A program made the translations under genes and the position numbers. The notes beneath the pieces were generated by a model. That model ran no database searches. It was given only the letters and a program-made list of their open reading frames with translations, and had not been told where the DNA came from. Positions 16,086 through 25,419 of a stretch of DNA of 34,005 nt are shown here, piece after piece. Numbering within the stretch: position 1 is the first letter of the stretch; each line of letters opens with the position of its first letter. The stretch lies in assembly GCF_003935715.1 (NCBI RefSeq), contig NZ_RHPP01000032.1, forward strand, positions 1-34,005, given 5' to 3'. The stretch comes from Stenotrophomonas sp. 278. Its GTDB lineage: Bacteria; Pseudomonadota; Gammaproteobacteria; Xanthomonadales; Xanthomonadaceae.

Positions 16086-17483
16086 TCAGCGCGCGGCCAC
16101 GCCGCGCTCATGCCAGCCGCCACCCAGCACCTTGTACAGCGCCACCTGGTTGGACTGCTGTGCCAGCTGCGTGGCCACCAGCGACTGCCGCGCGGCGTAA
16201 GCGGTGCGACGCGCATCCAGCAAGGTCAGGAAACTGTCCAGGCCCGCGTCATAGCGCGCCTGCGACAGTGTCTGCGCCTGTTCGGCCGCCGCGACAAGCG
16301 CCTGCTGCGCCTCCAGCTGTGCATCCAGGCTGTCATTGAGTGCCAGTGCATCGGCGGCCTCGCGGAAGCCGGACTGGATCGCCTTCTCGTACTGGGCCAG
16401 GGCGATGTCCCGGTTGGCATTGGCTACACCCAGTCCAGCGCGCAGCTTGCCGCCCTGGAAGATGGGGATGCTGATCTGCGGCATGAAACTCCACACCCGG
16501 GTGCCGCTGTCGAACAGGCCCGACAGCTCGTCCGAGGCCGACCCGATGCTGCCGGTCAGACGAATGGACGGGAAGAAGGCCGCGCGCGCCGCGCCGATGT
16601 TGGCGTTGGCGGACAGCAGCAGGTGTTCGGCCGACATCACGTCGGGCCGACGCAGCAGCACCTCGCCGGGCACGCCGGCCGGAATGGCACGCACGGCCGC
16701 CACATCCCGCACGGCTGCGTCAGGCAATGCACCGTCATCGACCGGTCCACCGGCCAGCAGCGTCAGCGCGTTTCGGTCCTGCGCGACCTGCCCCTGATAC
16801 CGGGCCACGTCGGCGCGCGCGGTTTCCACCAGGGTGCGCGTCTGGCTCAGTTCCAGCGCTGATGCGCCACCCAGGCGCTGGCGCGCTTCGGTCAGTCGAA
16901 GCGAATCCAGATGTGCGGCCAGGGTGTCCTCGGCGATGCGCAGCTGTTCGCGGTCCGCGCCCAGGGTCAACCAGGCAGTGGCCACTTCGGCCACCAGCGA
17001 CAGCTGAGCGCTGCGACGGTTCGCTGCTTCGGCGAAGTACTGCTGCAGCGCGGCTTCGCTGAGGTTGCGAACGCGCCCGAACAGGTCCAGCTCGAACTCG
17101 GCCACGCCGAGGTTGGCGCTGAACTGCTCGGCCACCGGCGCGTCGCCGCCGGTGCGGGTCATCTGGCCCTGTGCGGCGACGGCCGGCACCCGGTCTGCGC
17201 GCTGGATGCGGTACTGGGCGCGGGCCTTTTCAACGTTGAGCACAGCCACGCGCAGGTCACGATTGTTATCCAGCGCCTGGTCGATGACGGCCTGCAGACG
17301 GGCATCGACAAAGTAGTCGCGCCAGCCGATGGCGTCCACGTCGACCGCCGGAGCGGTTGAAGCAGTGGCCGGCCACTGCGAAGGGATCGCCGGTGCGACC
17401 TCGGTGCTGCGCGGCTCAAGCATGCCGCAGCCGGAGGCGACCAGGACCGCCGCGATGGAAAGCGCAAGGGAAAACTGTTTCAT
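16086..17483 (-). CDS. smeF: RND efflux outer-membrane channel SmeF (OprM/TolC family)
   Basis: 465-residue outer-membrane factor of a tripartite drug pump. Lipobox VASGC (Cys19) marks a lipidated OprM-like protein. Two homologous halves with long helices (QLSLVAEVATAWLTL, LLLSANANIGAARAAFFPSI) and the DLFGRVRNLSEAA block are typical. The ATG at 17483 is preceded by GGAG. It is the third gene of smeDEF, separated from smeE by 89 bp that contain an inverted SMAG pair. Confidence 0.93.
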   Translation of the reverse strand: MKQFSLALSIAAVLVASGCGMLEPRSTEVAPAIPSQWPATASTAPAVDVDAIGWRDYFVDARLQAVIDQALDNNRDLRVAVLNVEKARAQYRIQRADRVPAVAAQGQMTRTGGDAPVAEQFSANLGVAEFELDLFGRVRNLSEAALQQYFAEAANRRSAQLSLVAEVATAWLTLGADREQLRIAEDTLAAHLDSLRLTEARQRLGGASALELSQTRTLVETARADVARYQGQVAQDRNALTLLAGGPVDDGALPDAAVRDVAAVRAIPAGVPGEVLLRRPDVMSAEHLLLSANANIGAARAAFFPSIRLTGSIGSASDELSGLFDSGTRVWSFMPQISIPIFQGGKLRAGLGVANANRDIALAQYEKAIQSGFREAADALALNDSLDAQLEAQQALVAAAEQAQTLSQARYDAGLDSFLTLLDARRTAYAARQSLVATQLAQQSNQVALYKVLGGGWHERGVAAR

Positions 17484-17495
17484 GGGATGACTCCG

Positions 17496-17567
17496 GTAGC
17501 GCCGGCCGTTGGCCGGCACCACGTAGCAATTCAGGCATCGGGAGGGCCGGCCAACGGCCGGCGCTAC
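17496..17567. repeat. inverted SMAG pair between smeE and smeF
   Basis: 17496-17517 reads GTAGCGCCGGCC, GTT, GGCCGGC; 17544-17567 is its reverse complement ending CTAC. The arms can form two hairpins or one long stem with a 26-nt loop. The pair sits in the only sizeable gap inside the efflux operon, immediately upstream of the smeF ribosome binding site. Confidence 0.9.
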
Positions 17568-17572
17568 CGTAA

Positions 17573-20500
17573 TCAGGCATCTTTGGCGTTGCGCAGCTTC
17601 TTGTTGAAAAGCCGCTGCACCACGACGAAGAACAAGGGGATGAAGAACACACCCAGCAGCGTGCCCACCACCATGCCACCCAGCACACCGGTACCGATCG
17701 CACGCTGCGCGCCGGAGCCGGCACCCGAGGCGATCGCCAGCGGCAGCACGCCCAGGCCAAACGCCAGCGAGGTCATGATGATCGGGCGCAGACGGTCGCG
17801 TACTGCGTGCATCGTCGCCTCGATCAGGCCCGCGCCCTTCTCCAGGTTCTCTTTCGCGAACTCGACGATCAGGATCGCGTTCTTGCTGGTCAGGCCCACC
17901 GTGGTCAGCATCGCCACCTGGAAGTAGATGTCGCGCTCCATGCCGCGGAAGGTGTTGGCCAGCACCGCGCCGAGAATACCCAGCGGGGCCACCAGCAGCA
18001 CCGAGGTCGGCACGCTCCAGCTTTCATACAGTGCGGCCAGGCACAGGAACACGATCAGCAGCGACAAGGTGTAGAGCAGCGGGGTCTGCGAGCCGGCCTG
18101 GCGCTCCTGGTACGAGAGCGCGGTCCATTCGATCTCGAAGCCCGGCGGCAGGTCCTTGGCGATCCGTTCGATCTCGTTCATCGCATCGCCCGAGGCCACG
18201 CCCGACGCGGGCTCGCCCTGGATTTCCATCGCCGACACACCGTTGTAGCGTTCCAGACGCGGCGAACCGTAGTCCCAGCGCTTGGAAGCGAAGGCACTGA
18301 ACGGCACCATCTCGCCGGCCGTGTTCTTCACCGACCACACGTTGAAGTCGTCCGGGTTCATGCGGAAATCGGCATCGGACTGCACGTACACGCGCTTGAC
18401 CCGGCCACGGTCGATGAAGTCATCGATGTAGCTGCTGCCCCACGCGGTGGCCAGGGTGTTGTTGATCGAGCTGATCGACAGGCCCAGTGCATTGGCCTTT
18501 TCCACGTCCACATCGATGCGCAGCTGCGGGGTGTCCTCCTGGCCGTTCGGACGCACATTGGCCAGCAGTTTGCTCTGGCCGGCGGCACCGAGCAGCTGGT
18601 TTCGCGCGTTCAACAGCGCCTCGTGACCCTGGCCGCTGGTGTCTTTCAGGAAGAAGGTGTAACCCGAACCGATACCCAGTTCCGGCATCGCCGGCGGCGG
18701 GAAGGCGAAGATGAAGGCGTCCTTGATCCCGCCCAGCGCGGCCATGGCGCGACCGGTGATCGGGCCCACGCCCTGGTCGGCGTCGCGGTCCTTCCAGTCC
18801 TTGAGCTTGACGAAGGCCATGCCGGCGTTCTGGCCCATGCCGGCGAAGCTGAAGCCCTGCACCGCGAAGATCGACTCCACCGCTTCGGTTTCATTCTGCA
18901 GGAAGTGATCTTCCAGCTTGCTCATCGCTTCCAGCGTGCGCTCCTGGGTGGCACCGACCGGGGTCTGCACCAGCGCCATCAGGATGCCCTGGTCTTCATT
19001 GGGCAGGAACGAGCTGGGCAGGCGTGCGAACAGCAGGCCCATCACCAGTGCCAGCGCGGCGAACACCGCCATGAAGCGGCCCGGACGGGCCAGGATGCCC
19101 TTCACGCCGCGCTGGTAGGTTTCGCTGGAACGGTCAAAGCCGCGGTTGAAACCGTTGAAGAAGCGGCCCGCCCAGCCCTTGTGTGCGGTGTGATGCTCGC
19201 CCTTCTTCAGCGGCTTGAGCATGGTGGCGCACAGCGCCGGGGTCAGCACGATGGCGACCAGCACCGACAGCGCCATGGCCGATACGATCGTGGCCGAGAA
19301 CTGCCGGTAGATGACGCCGGTGGAGCCGGTCATGAAGGCCATCGGCACGAACACGGCCGACAGCACCAGGCCGATACCGACCAGCGCGCCGGTGATCTGG
19401 CTCATCGACTTGCGGGTCGCCTCGAGCGGCGACAGCCCCTCCTCGGACATGATGCGCTCGACGTTCTCCACCACCACGATGGCATCGTCCACCAGCAGGC
19501 CGATGGCCAGCACCATCGCGAACATGGTCAGCATGTTGATCGAGAAGCCCAGCGCGGCCAGTACGCCGAAGGTGCCCAGCAGCACCACCGGCACGGCGAT
19601 GGTCGGAATCAGCGTGGCGCGGAAGTTCTGCAGGAACAGGTACATCACCACGAACACCAGCACGATCGCTTCGATCAGGGTCTTGATCACGCCTTTGATC
19701 GAGACCTGCACGAACGGGGTGGTGTCATACGGCACCACGGTTTCCAGCCCGGCCGGGAAGTTGGCCTTCATGTCGTCCAGCGCGGCGCGCACCCCGTTGG
19801 CGGTGTCCAGTGCATTCGCGCCGGTGGCCAGGGTGATGGCGATACCAGTCGACGGCTTGCCGTTGTAACGGGTGACGAAGTCGTAGCTTTCCGCGCCGAG
19901 CTCGACCCGGGCGACGTCGCCCAGGCGCAGCTCGCTGCCATCAGTGCCGCCGCGGACCAGGATGTTGCGGAACTGTTCGGGGGTCTGCAGGCGGTCCTGC
20001 GCATTGATGGTGGCGTTGAGCTGCTGACCCTTCACCGACGGCGCACCGCCCAGCTGGCCGATGGCCACCTGCGCGTTCTGTGCGGTGATGGCGGCGGTTA
20101 CTTCATCCACCGAAAGCTTGTAGGCATGCAGCTTGTTCGGGTCCAGCCAGATGCGCATGGCGTACTTGCCACCGAACACCTGGATGTTGCCCACGCCCGG
20201 CACGCGGCTGAGCGTGTCGACGATGTTGGAGCCCACGTAGTCGGCGATGTCATTGGCGTCCATGCTGCCGTCGTTGGACACGAAGCCGATCACCTGCAGG
20301 AAGCCACTGCTCGACTTGGCCACGTTGATGCCCTGCCGCTGTACTTCCTGCGGCAGCAGCGGCATCGCCAGCTGCAGCTTGTTCTGGACCTGCACCTGGG
20401 CGATGTCCGGGTTGGTGCCGGCTTCGAAGGTGAGGGTGATGGTGGCCATGCCGTTGGCCGAGCTGTTGGACGAGAAGTAGATCAGGCCATCGATGCCCTT

Positions 20501-20707
20501 CATGTTCTGTTCGATGATCTGGGTCACCGAGTCTTCCACCACCTTGGCCGACGCACCCGGGTAGGTGGCGCTGATTTCAACGGCGGGCGGAGCCACTTCG
20601 GGGTACATCGAGATCGGCAGCTTCACCACCGCCAGCGCGCCGGCCAGCATGATGATGATCGCGATCACCCACGCGAAGATGGGTCGATCAATGAAAAAAC
20701 GCGCCAT
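17573..20707 (-). CDS. smeE: RND multidrug efflux transporter SmeE (AcrB/HAE1 family)
   Basis: 1044-residue inner-membrane proton/drug antiporter, the length usual for AcrB homologues. N-terminal [17 protein letters not shown], two repeats of one plus five transmembrane helices with large periplasmic loops, and the proton-relay pair Asp407-Asp408 ([16 protein letters not shown]) are visible; the lysine of [15 protein letters not shown] is also present. Starts 13 nt after smeD. Closest by name to SmeE of Stenotrophomonas because of the operon order and the divergent SmeT-like repressor. Confidence 0.96.
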   Translation of the reverse strand: MARFFIDRPIFAWVIAIIIMLAGALAVVKLPISMYPEVAPPAVEISATYPGASAKVVEDSVTQIIEQNMKGIDGLIYFSSNSSANGMATITLTFEAGTNPDIAQVQVQNKLQLAMPLLPQEVQRQGINVAKSSSGFLQVIGFVSNDGSMDANDIADYVGSNIVDTLSRVPGVGNIQVFGGKYAMRIWLDPNKLHAYKLSVDEVTAAITAQNAQVAIGQLGGAPSVKGQQLNATINAQDRLQTPEQFRNILVRGGTDGSELRLGDVARVELGAESYDFVTRYNGKPSTGIAITLATGANALDTANGVRAALDDMKANFPAGLETVVPYDTTPFVQVSIKGVIKTLIEAIVLVFVVMYLFLQNFRATLIPTIAVPVVLLGTFGVLAALGFSINMLTMFAMVLAIGLLVDDAIVVVENVERIMSEEGLSPLEATRKSMSQITGALVGIGLVLSAVFVPMAFMTGSTGVIYRQFSATIVSAMALSVLVAIVLTPALCATMLKPLKKGEHHTAHKGWAGRFFNGFNRGFDRSSETYQRGVKGILARPGRFMAVFAALALVMGLLFARLPSSFLPNEDQGILMALVQTPVGATQERTLEAMSKLEDHFLQNETEAVESIFAVQGFSFAGMGQNAGMAFVKLKDWKDRDADQGVGPITGRAMAALGGIKDAFIFAFPPPAMPELGIGSGYTFFLKDTSGQGHEALLNARNQLLGAAGQSKLLANVRPNGQEDTPQLRIDVDVEKANALGLSISSINNTLATAWGSSYIDDFIDRGRVKRVYVQSDADFRMNPDDFNVWSVKNTAGEMVPFSAFASKRWDYGSPRLERYNGVSAMEIQGEPASGVASGDAMNEIERIAKDLPPGFEIEWTALSYQERQAGSQTPLLYTLSLLIVFLCLAALYESWSVPTSVLLVAPLGILGAVLANTFRGMERDIYFQVAMLTTVGLTSKNAILIVEFAKENLEKGAGLIEATMHAVRDRLRPIIMTSLAFGLGVLPLAIASGAGSGAQRAIGTGVLGGMVVGTLLGVFFIPLFFVVVQRLFNKKLRNAKDA

Positions 20708-20719
20708 GGAAGTCTCCGC

Positions 20720-21889
20720 TTACTGCTTGCCGGCGGCAGGGGCTGCCGGGGCAGCCGGGGCCGCGCCCTTTTCGGTGGCCTGCACGGGCATGCCCGGCTG
20801 GATCTTCTGCAGGCCCTCGACGATGACCTTGTCGCCCGGCTGCAGGCCGTCCTCGACCAGCCACTTGTCACCCAGCGCGCGGCTGACCTTGACCGGGCGG
20901 ACCTCCACCTTGTTGTCCTTGCCGACCACCATGGCGGTGGTGTCGCCCTTGGCATCGCGGGCGATGCCCTGCATCGGCACCAGCAGCGCGTTCTCGCGCA
21001 CGCCGCTGCCGACCACGGCACGCACGTACATGCCCGGCATCAACACCTGGTCCGGGTTGTCCACCTTCACCCGCAGCGCGTAGCTGCCCGTGGTCGGGTC
21101 CACGCTGACTTCGGAGAACTCGAGGGTGCCTTTGTGCGAGAACTCGGTGCCGTCTTCAAGCAGGATGGTGACCGGCAGGGTCTGGTTGTCCTTCAGGCGA
21201 CCGGCGGCCAGCTCCCGACGCAGTTCCAGCAGCTCGGCGGCGGACTGGGTGAGGTCGACGTAGATCGGATCGAGCTGCTGCACGGTAGCCAGCGCGTCGG
21301 CCTGCCCGGCGCTGACCAGCGCGCCCTGGGTGACACTGGACTTGCCGATGCGGCCGGCGATGGGTGCGGTGATGCGGGCATAGCCAAGGGTGACGTTGGC
21401 GGCATCCAGCGACGCCTTGGCCGCCCCGACATCGGCATCGGCCTGCTTCTGCGTGGCGACGGCATTTTCCAGATCCTGCTGGCTGACCGCATCGACCTTG
21501 GCGAGCTCGGTGATGCGCTTGGCGCTCAGGCGGGCGGCATTGGCGGTGGCTTCGGCGCGGACCAGCTGCGCGCGGGCGCTGTTGGCCTGGGCGCGGTAGC
21601 TGGCGTCATCGATCTGGTAGAGGGGCTGGCCGGCGCTGACCAGACCGCCTTCGGTGAACAGCCGCTTGGCAACGATGCCGCTGACCTGGGGGCGCACTTC
21701 GGCAACCAGGAACGCATTGGTACGCCCGGGCAGTTCGCGGGTCAGGCCGACCTGCTCGCTCTTGAGCGTGGCAACGGTGACCTGGCCGGGACCGCCCTGT
21801 TGGCCTTCCTGCTCACCGCCGCCACAGGCGGACAGACTCAGGGCAACCGCCAGGGACAGTGCAAGGTAACGATAACGGGTGGATGACAT
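20720..21889 (-). CDS. smeD: RND efflux periplasmic adaptor SmeD (membrane fusion protein)
   Basis: 389-residue adaptor linking SmeE to SmeF. Lipobox SLSAC (Cys22) anchors it to the inner membrane. The order is beta-barrel/lipoyl half (RPQVSGIVAKRLF), helical hairpin (about 90-165), second lipoyl half (RITAPIAGRIG) and C-terminal membrane-proximal domain ending in a Pro/Ala tail. The start chosen is the ATG at 21889 that begins the signal peptide; 29 further codons upstream are open but lack signal character. The predicted leader is about 150 nt. Confidence 0.95.
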   Translation of the reverse strand: MSSTRYRYLALSLAVALSLSACGGGEQEGQQGGPGQVTVATLKSEQVGLTRELPGRTNAFLVAEVRPQVSGIVAKRLFTEGGLVSAGQPLYQIDDASYRAQANSARAQLVRAEATANAARLSAKRITELAKVDAVSQQDLENAVATQKQADADVGAAKASLDAANVTLGYARITAPIAGRIGKSSVTQGALVSAGQADALATVQQLDPIYVDLTQSAAELLELRRELAAGRLKDNQTLPVTILLEDGTEFSHKGTLEFSEVSVDPTTGSYALRVKVDNPDQVLMPGMYVRAVVGSGVRENALLVPMQGIARDAKGDTTAMVVGKDNKVEVRPVKVSRALGDKWLVEDGLQPGDKVIVEGLQKIQPGMPVQATEKGAAPAAPAAPAAGKQ

Positions 21890-22047
21890 GGTGGGGGCTC
21901 GCAGCAAACAGAAAAGGAAGGGGCCGGTCTGGGCTCGACGCGCCAGTGCACGCCAAAACGACAGCGGAACCCGCAAAGGAGTCAGATCGCTCGCCGGGCC
22001 CGCGCTCGTGATTGCGGGCAGACCTCACCGAGGATCAGTGGGGCGTA

Positions 22048-22077
22048 AATATACATACATGCATGTTTGTTTGTAAA
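22048..22077 (-). promoter_or_regulatory. smeDEF promoter overlapped by a SmeT/TtgR-type operator
   Basis: On the minus strand TTTACA (22077-22072), an 18-bp spacer and TATATT (22053-22048) form a good sigma-70 promoter, with a start near 22041. The same 28 bp (22050-22077) form a pseudo-palindrome centred on ACATGCATGT (22057-22066) and share the TTTACAAACAA...ATGTATGTA pattern of TtgR and SmeT operators. A bound repressor would cover both -35 and -10. Seen: promoter and symmetry; inferred: SmeT binding. Confidence 0.8.
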
Positions 22078-22081
22078 CGGG

Positions 22082-22087
22082 TACAAT
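22082..22087 (+). promoter_or_regulatory. candidate -10 element of smeT
   Basis: TACAAT lies about 37 nt before the smeT ATG. Its -35 region would fall inside the operator at about 22059-22065, so SmeT could also repress its own gene. No good -35 hexamer is visible. Confidence 0.5.
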
Positions 22088-22123
22088 TCAGGCCGGTTTC
22101 ATCCAGCACGTGCACACAGCGCA

Positions 22124-22792
22124 ATGGCCAGAAAAACCAAAGAAGAGGCCATGGCCACCCGCGAGGGCATCCTCGACGCGGCCCAGGCCTGTTTCCATGA
22201 GTTCGGGGTCGCCGGCACCAGCCTGGCGATGATCGGCGAGCGTGCGGGTTACACCCGGGGCGCGGTGTACTGGCACTTCAAGAACAAGACGGAAGTGCTG
22301 ACGGCGATGATCGACCGCGAGCGCATCCCCTTCATCGAGCGACTGCGGCGCACGGCGTCGTCCAAGCGCACCACGCCGGTACTGGATCTGCGCTCGGCGC
22401 TGCTGGTGTCACTGCGCGAGGTGTCCGAAGACGAGCGCCTGCGCAACATGATGGAGATCATGCTGCGCAATGACCTGTCGGTGGAGAGCCAGGCGATGCA
22501 GGAGCTGCAGCGCGAGGCTTCGCGTGAAGAGCTGGGGATCATCGCAGCGGCGATGCAGCGTGCGCGGGATCTGGGCCAGCTCCGCCCGAACGCGGACGTG
22601 GACACGGTGGCGCGCATCATCAGCACCAGCCTGACTGGCGTGCTGTACAGCGCGATGCTGGAACCGGAACTGTTCGACCTGCAGCGCGACGGCACCGAGA
22701 CGCTCGACGCGATCTTCGGCGCATTCGTGCTGCCGGGCGTGTTCGTACCGGGTTCGCCGCCGGAAGCCTTGCCGACTGAAGACGAGGCGTAA
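22124..22792 (+). CDS. smeT: TetR family repressor SmeT of the smeDEF pump
   Basis: 222 residues. N-terminal MARKTKEEA, then TREGILDAAQACFHEFGVAGTSLAMI and GYTRGAVYWHFKNK (helix-turn-helix about 33-52), typical of the AcrR/TtgR/SmeT group; the C-terminal two thirds are the helical drug-binding and dimer domain. The ATG at 22124 matches the usual MARKTK start; an in-frame ATG 19 codons upstream would place coding sequence over the operator and is rejected. Divergent from smeD across a shared operator. Loss of this gene in relatives raises efflux and drug resistance. Confidence 0.93.
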   Translation: MARKTKEEAMATREGILDAAQACFHEFGVAGTSLAMIGERAGYTRGAVYWHFKNKTEVLTAMIDRERIPFIERLRRTASSKRTTPVLDLRSALLVSLREVSEDERLRNMMEIMLRNDLSVESQAMQELQREASREELGIIAAAMQRARDLGQLRPNADVDTVARIISTSLTGVLYSAMLEPELFDLQRDGTETLDAIFGAFVLPGVFVPGSPPEALPTEDEA

Positions 22793-22878
22793 CGCCCTCC
22801 TCTCCTGCTCGCTCCCTCCTCCCGCTCGCTGCGATTGCGATCACTGCGCGTCGCCGGGCTGTGACCGGCTACGGTTGG

Positions 22879-23348
22879 TTTTGGGCGAACAGCCCTCGGT
22901 TCACGGCATCTCCGGATTGGCGGCGCGGGATGGGCGTTCCGGGGGACGCTGTGAATACGTCCATGTAAGCTCATCGCCGCATCCATGCGGCTCGTGCCCC
23001 CTCCAGCCCACCCCGCGCCGCCATCGACAGTGGGTCGGTGGCCATCGAAGATCAAAATCAACGGCGGCCCCGATCCATTGTCATGCGCTACCGGATGTTG
23101 CCCGTTTCACGGCCATCGTCCTACGACCGATCCCACCGGACCCCGTGCAATCGGATCGTGCGAATGGGTTTTGATCTTCCGTGGCCACCGGCCGACTGTC
23201 TGGGGCGTGCCGGGGTGGGTTTGCGGGACACTCGGCGCCATGGATGGCGTCCGAGTAGCCTCCATGGATGGATTCACGGCGTGTCCCGCAAACCCACCCC
23301 GGCATGCCCAAACACGGAAACCGATGATCACCGGCTGTTCGCCAAAAA
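22879..23348. repeat. 470-bp two-fold symmetric interrupted palindrome
   Basis: Four pairs of inverted arms share one centre near 23113: outer arms 22879-22894/23333-23348 (11-bp perfect core GGCGAACAGCC); a central pair 23026-23059/23167-23200 (29 of 34 matched, containing GAAGATCAAAA); and two lateral hairpins, 22918-23023 and 23203-23309, that are inverted copies of each other. The right lateral hairpin has a 29-bp stem with one G-U pair, whose loop has a further CGCCAT/ATGGCG hairpin and TCCATGGA. The left has a 17-of-18 outer stem and a GCCGCAT/ATGCGGC inner hairpin. Non-coding, between convergent smeT and hslU. Confidence 0.85.
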
Positions 23349-23354
23349 GCATGA

Positions 23355-23377
23355 AGCCGGGCATAGCCCGGCTCCAC
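23355..23377. repeat. SMAG-like palindrome beside the 470-bp element
   Basis: AGCCGGGC, ATA, GCCCGGCT followed by CCACGTAG; same stem as the SMAG copies at 2039 and 9720 but with CCAC in place of CTAC. It lies between the large palindrome and the hslU stop. Confidence 0.75.
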
Positions 23378-23400
23378 GTAGTCCATGCAATGCCTGCAGA

Positions 23401-24774
23401 TTACAGAATGTACCGGCTCAGGTCCGGGTCCTTCACCAGCTCGCCCAGATGCTTGTCCACGTAAGCCGCATCAATGGCGATGGTTTCGCCGTCGCGGTCC
23501 GGGGCCTCGTAGCTCAGTGAATCGAGCAGGCGCTCCAGCACCGTATGCAGGCGGCGCGCACCGATGTTTTCCTGGCGCTCGTTCACCTGGAAGGCAATCT
23601 CGGCCAGACGGTCCACTGCGTCGGTCGTGAAGTTCACCGACACGCCTTCGGTCTGCAGCAATGCTTCGTACTGCTTGGTCAGCGCCGCCTTCGGCTCGGT
23701 CAGGATGCGCACGAAATCCTGCTTGCTCAAAGCGCCCAGTTCGACGCGGATCGGGAAACGACCCTGCAGTTCCGGAATCAGATCGCTGGGCTTGGCCAGA
23801 TGGAACGCGCCCGATGCGATGAACAGGATGTGGTCGGTCTTGATGGTGCCGTACTTGGTCGACACGTTCGAGCCCTCCACCAGCGGCAGCAGGTCGCGCT
23901 GCACGCCTTCGCGCGAGACGTCACCGCCACCGACATTGTCACCACGCTTGGCCACCTTGTCGATTTCGTCGATGAACACGATGCCATGCTGCTCGCAGGC
24001 TTCAATAGCTGCGGTGCGGATGTCGTCCTCATTGACCAGCTTGCCGGCTTCTTCTTCCACCAGCAACGGGCGCGCCGCCTTGATCGTCAGCGTGCGCTTC
24101 TGCGCCTTGCCGCCTCCCAGGTTGGAGAACATCTGACGCAGCTGCTGGCCCATTTCCTCCATGCCCGGCGGGGTCATGATGTCCATGCTCACATTGGCGG
24201 CCAGGTCCAGCTCGATCTCACGCTCGTCCAGTTCACCATTGCGCAGCATGCGGCGGAACTTGATGCGGGTCTCGTTGTCCTGCGACGACGGCTCGTTGCG
24301 TGCCGCCTCAGGATCGAAGCCGATGCCACCGCTGCGGCGCGGCAACAGCGCATCGATGATGCGGTCTTCGGCGCGCTCTTCGGCCTGGGTGCGCACGCGT
24401 ACCTTGGCCTGCTCGCGGTACAGCTTCACGGCGGTGTCGGCGAGGTCACGGATGATCTGCTCCACGTCCTTGCCCACGTAACCCACTTCAGTGAAGCGGG
24501 TCGCTTCAACCTTCACGAAGGGCGCGTTGGCCAGCGTGGCCAGGCGACGGGCGATTTCGGTCTTGCCCACGCCGGTCGGACCGATCATCAGGATGTTCTT
24601 CGGCATCACTTCGTTGCGCAGCTCTGTCGGCAACTGCATGCGGCGCCAGCGGTTGCGCAGCGCGATCGCCACCGCGCGCTTGGCGTCGTGCTGGCCAACG
24701 ATGTGACGGTCCAGCTCCTGCACGATCTCGCGCGGGGTCATGGTCGACGAGGAGGAATCATGGGAATGCGGCAT
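23401..24774 (-). CDS. hslU: ATP-dependent protease ATPase subunit HslU
   Basis: 457-residue AAA+ unfoldase of the HslVU (ClpYQ) protease. [18 protein letters not shown] opens the family core; Walker A GPTGVGKT at 65-72, Walker [11 protein letters not shown], the I domain between them, and the C-terminal DPDLSRYIL that docks into HslV. The ATG at 24774 overlaps nothing and lies just after the hslV stop; a TTG at 24780 overlapping the hslV stop is less likely. Cotranscribed with hslV. Confidence 0.97.
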   Translation of the reverse strand: MPHSHDSSSSTMTPREIVQELDRHIVGQHDAKRAVAIALRNRWRRMQLPTELRNEVMPKNILMIGPTGVGKTEIARRLATLANAPFVKVEATRFTEVGYVGKDVEQIIRDLADTAVKLYREQAKVRVRTQAEERAEDRIIDALLPRRSGGIGFDPEAARNEPSSQDNETRIKFRRMLRNGELDEREIELDLAANVSMDIMTPPGMEEMGQQLRQMFSNLGGGKAQKRTLTIKAARPLLVEEEAGKLVNEDDIRTAAIEACEQHGIVFIDEIDKVAKRGDNVGGGDVSREGVQRDLLPLVEGSNVSTKYGTIKTDHILFIASGAFHLAKPSDLIPELQGRFPIRVELGALSKQDFVRILTEPKAALTKQYEALLQTEGVSVNFTTDAVDRLAEIAFQVNERQENIGARRLHTVLERLLDSLSYEAPDRDGETIAIDAAYVDKHLGELVKDPDLSRYIL

Positions 24775-24776
24775 GC

Positions 24777-25328
24777 TCAAAGCTCCTCAACGACAACGTT
24801 GCGGTTGGTATAGATACAGATGTCGCCCGCGATGTTGATCGCCTCGCTGGCAATCGTGCGTGCGTCCAGTTCGGTATGCGCCACCAGGGCACGGGCTGCC
24901 GACAAGGCGTACGAACCGCCGGACCCGATCGCGATGATGCCGTCTTCCGGCTCGATCACATCACCGGTGCCGCTGATGATCAGCGAAGTCTCCCTGTCGG
25001 CCACGGCGAGCAGCGCTTCGAGCTTGCCCAGGCGGCGCTCGGTGCGCCAGTCCTTGGCCAGCTCCACTGCGGCACGGGTCAGCTGGCCATGCTTCTCCAG
25101 CTTGGCTTCAAACAATTCGAACAGGGTGAACGCGTCGGCAGCGGCACCGGCGAAACCGGCCAGCACCTGGCCGTCGCGGCCAAGGCGGCGCACTTTGCGG
25201 GCGTTACCCTTCATGACGGTGTGGCCCAGCGTGACCTGGCCGTCACCGGCGATGGCCACGTGCTCGCCGCGACGGACGCAGACGATGGTGGTGGCGTGGA
25301 AAACGGTGGGGTTCTGACTGGGATCCAT
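24777..25328 (-). CDS. hslV: ATP-dependent protease proteolytic subunit HslV
   Basis: 183-residue N-terminal-nucleophile threonine protease. A 12-residue propeptide ends HA, exposing Thr13 as the nucleophile (TTIVCVRRG); [14 protein letters not shown] and [16 protein letters not shown] are conserved family blocks. Upstream GGAGG is a strong ribosome binding site. It forms the 12-subunit core capped by HslU and degrades misfolded or regulatory proteins at high temperature. Confidence 0.97.
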   Translation of the reverse strand: MDPSQNPTVFHATTIVCVRRGEHVAIAGDGQVTLGHTVMKGNARKVRRLGRDGQVLAGFAGAAADAFTLFELFEAKLEKHGQLTRAAVELAKDWRTERRLGKLEALLAVADRETSLIISGTGDVIEPEDGIIAIGSGGSYALSAARALVAHTELDARTIASEAINIAGDICIYTNRNVVVEEL

Positions 25329-25353
25329 GGAGCCTCCGGGGTGACAAAAACTG

Positions 25354-25381
25354 AGGTGGGGTCGTTGCCGAACGCTTCAAC
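25354..25381 (-). promoter_or_regulatory. sigma-32 (heat-shock) promoter of hslVU
   Basis: On the minus strand GTTGAAG (25381-25375) and CCCCACCT (25361-25354) are separated by 13 bp, close to the sigma-32 consensus CTTGAAA-N13/14-CCCCATNT. Transcription would start near 25347, about 20 nt before the hslV ATG. Confidence 0.75.
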
Positions 25382-25419
25382 CCACCCCGCCCTGCGGCTG
25401 AACAGCGCAGAGGATCGGT

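Noticed and set aside
17807-21886. A 1359-codon open frame on the plus strand opposite smeE and smeD
   Set aside because: It is the antisense of two clear pump genes; His/Gln/Arg-rich composition without any domain, a typical GC-rich shadow frame.
22793-23400. Small genes within the smeT-hslU gap
   Set aside because: Several open frames exist but all cross the inverted repeats in both orientations and show no ribosome binding site or domain.
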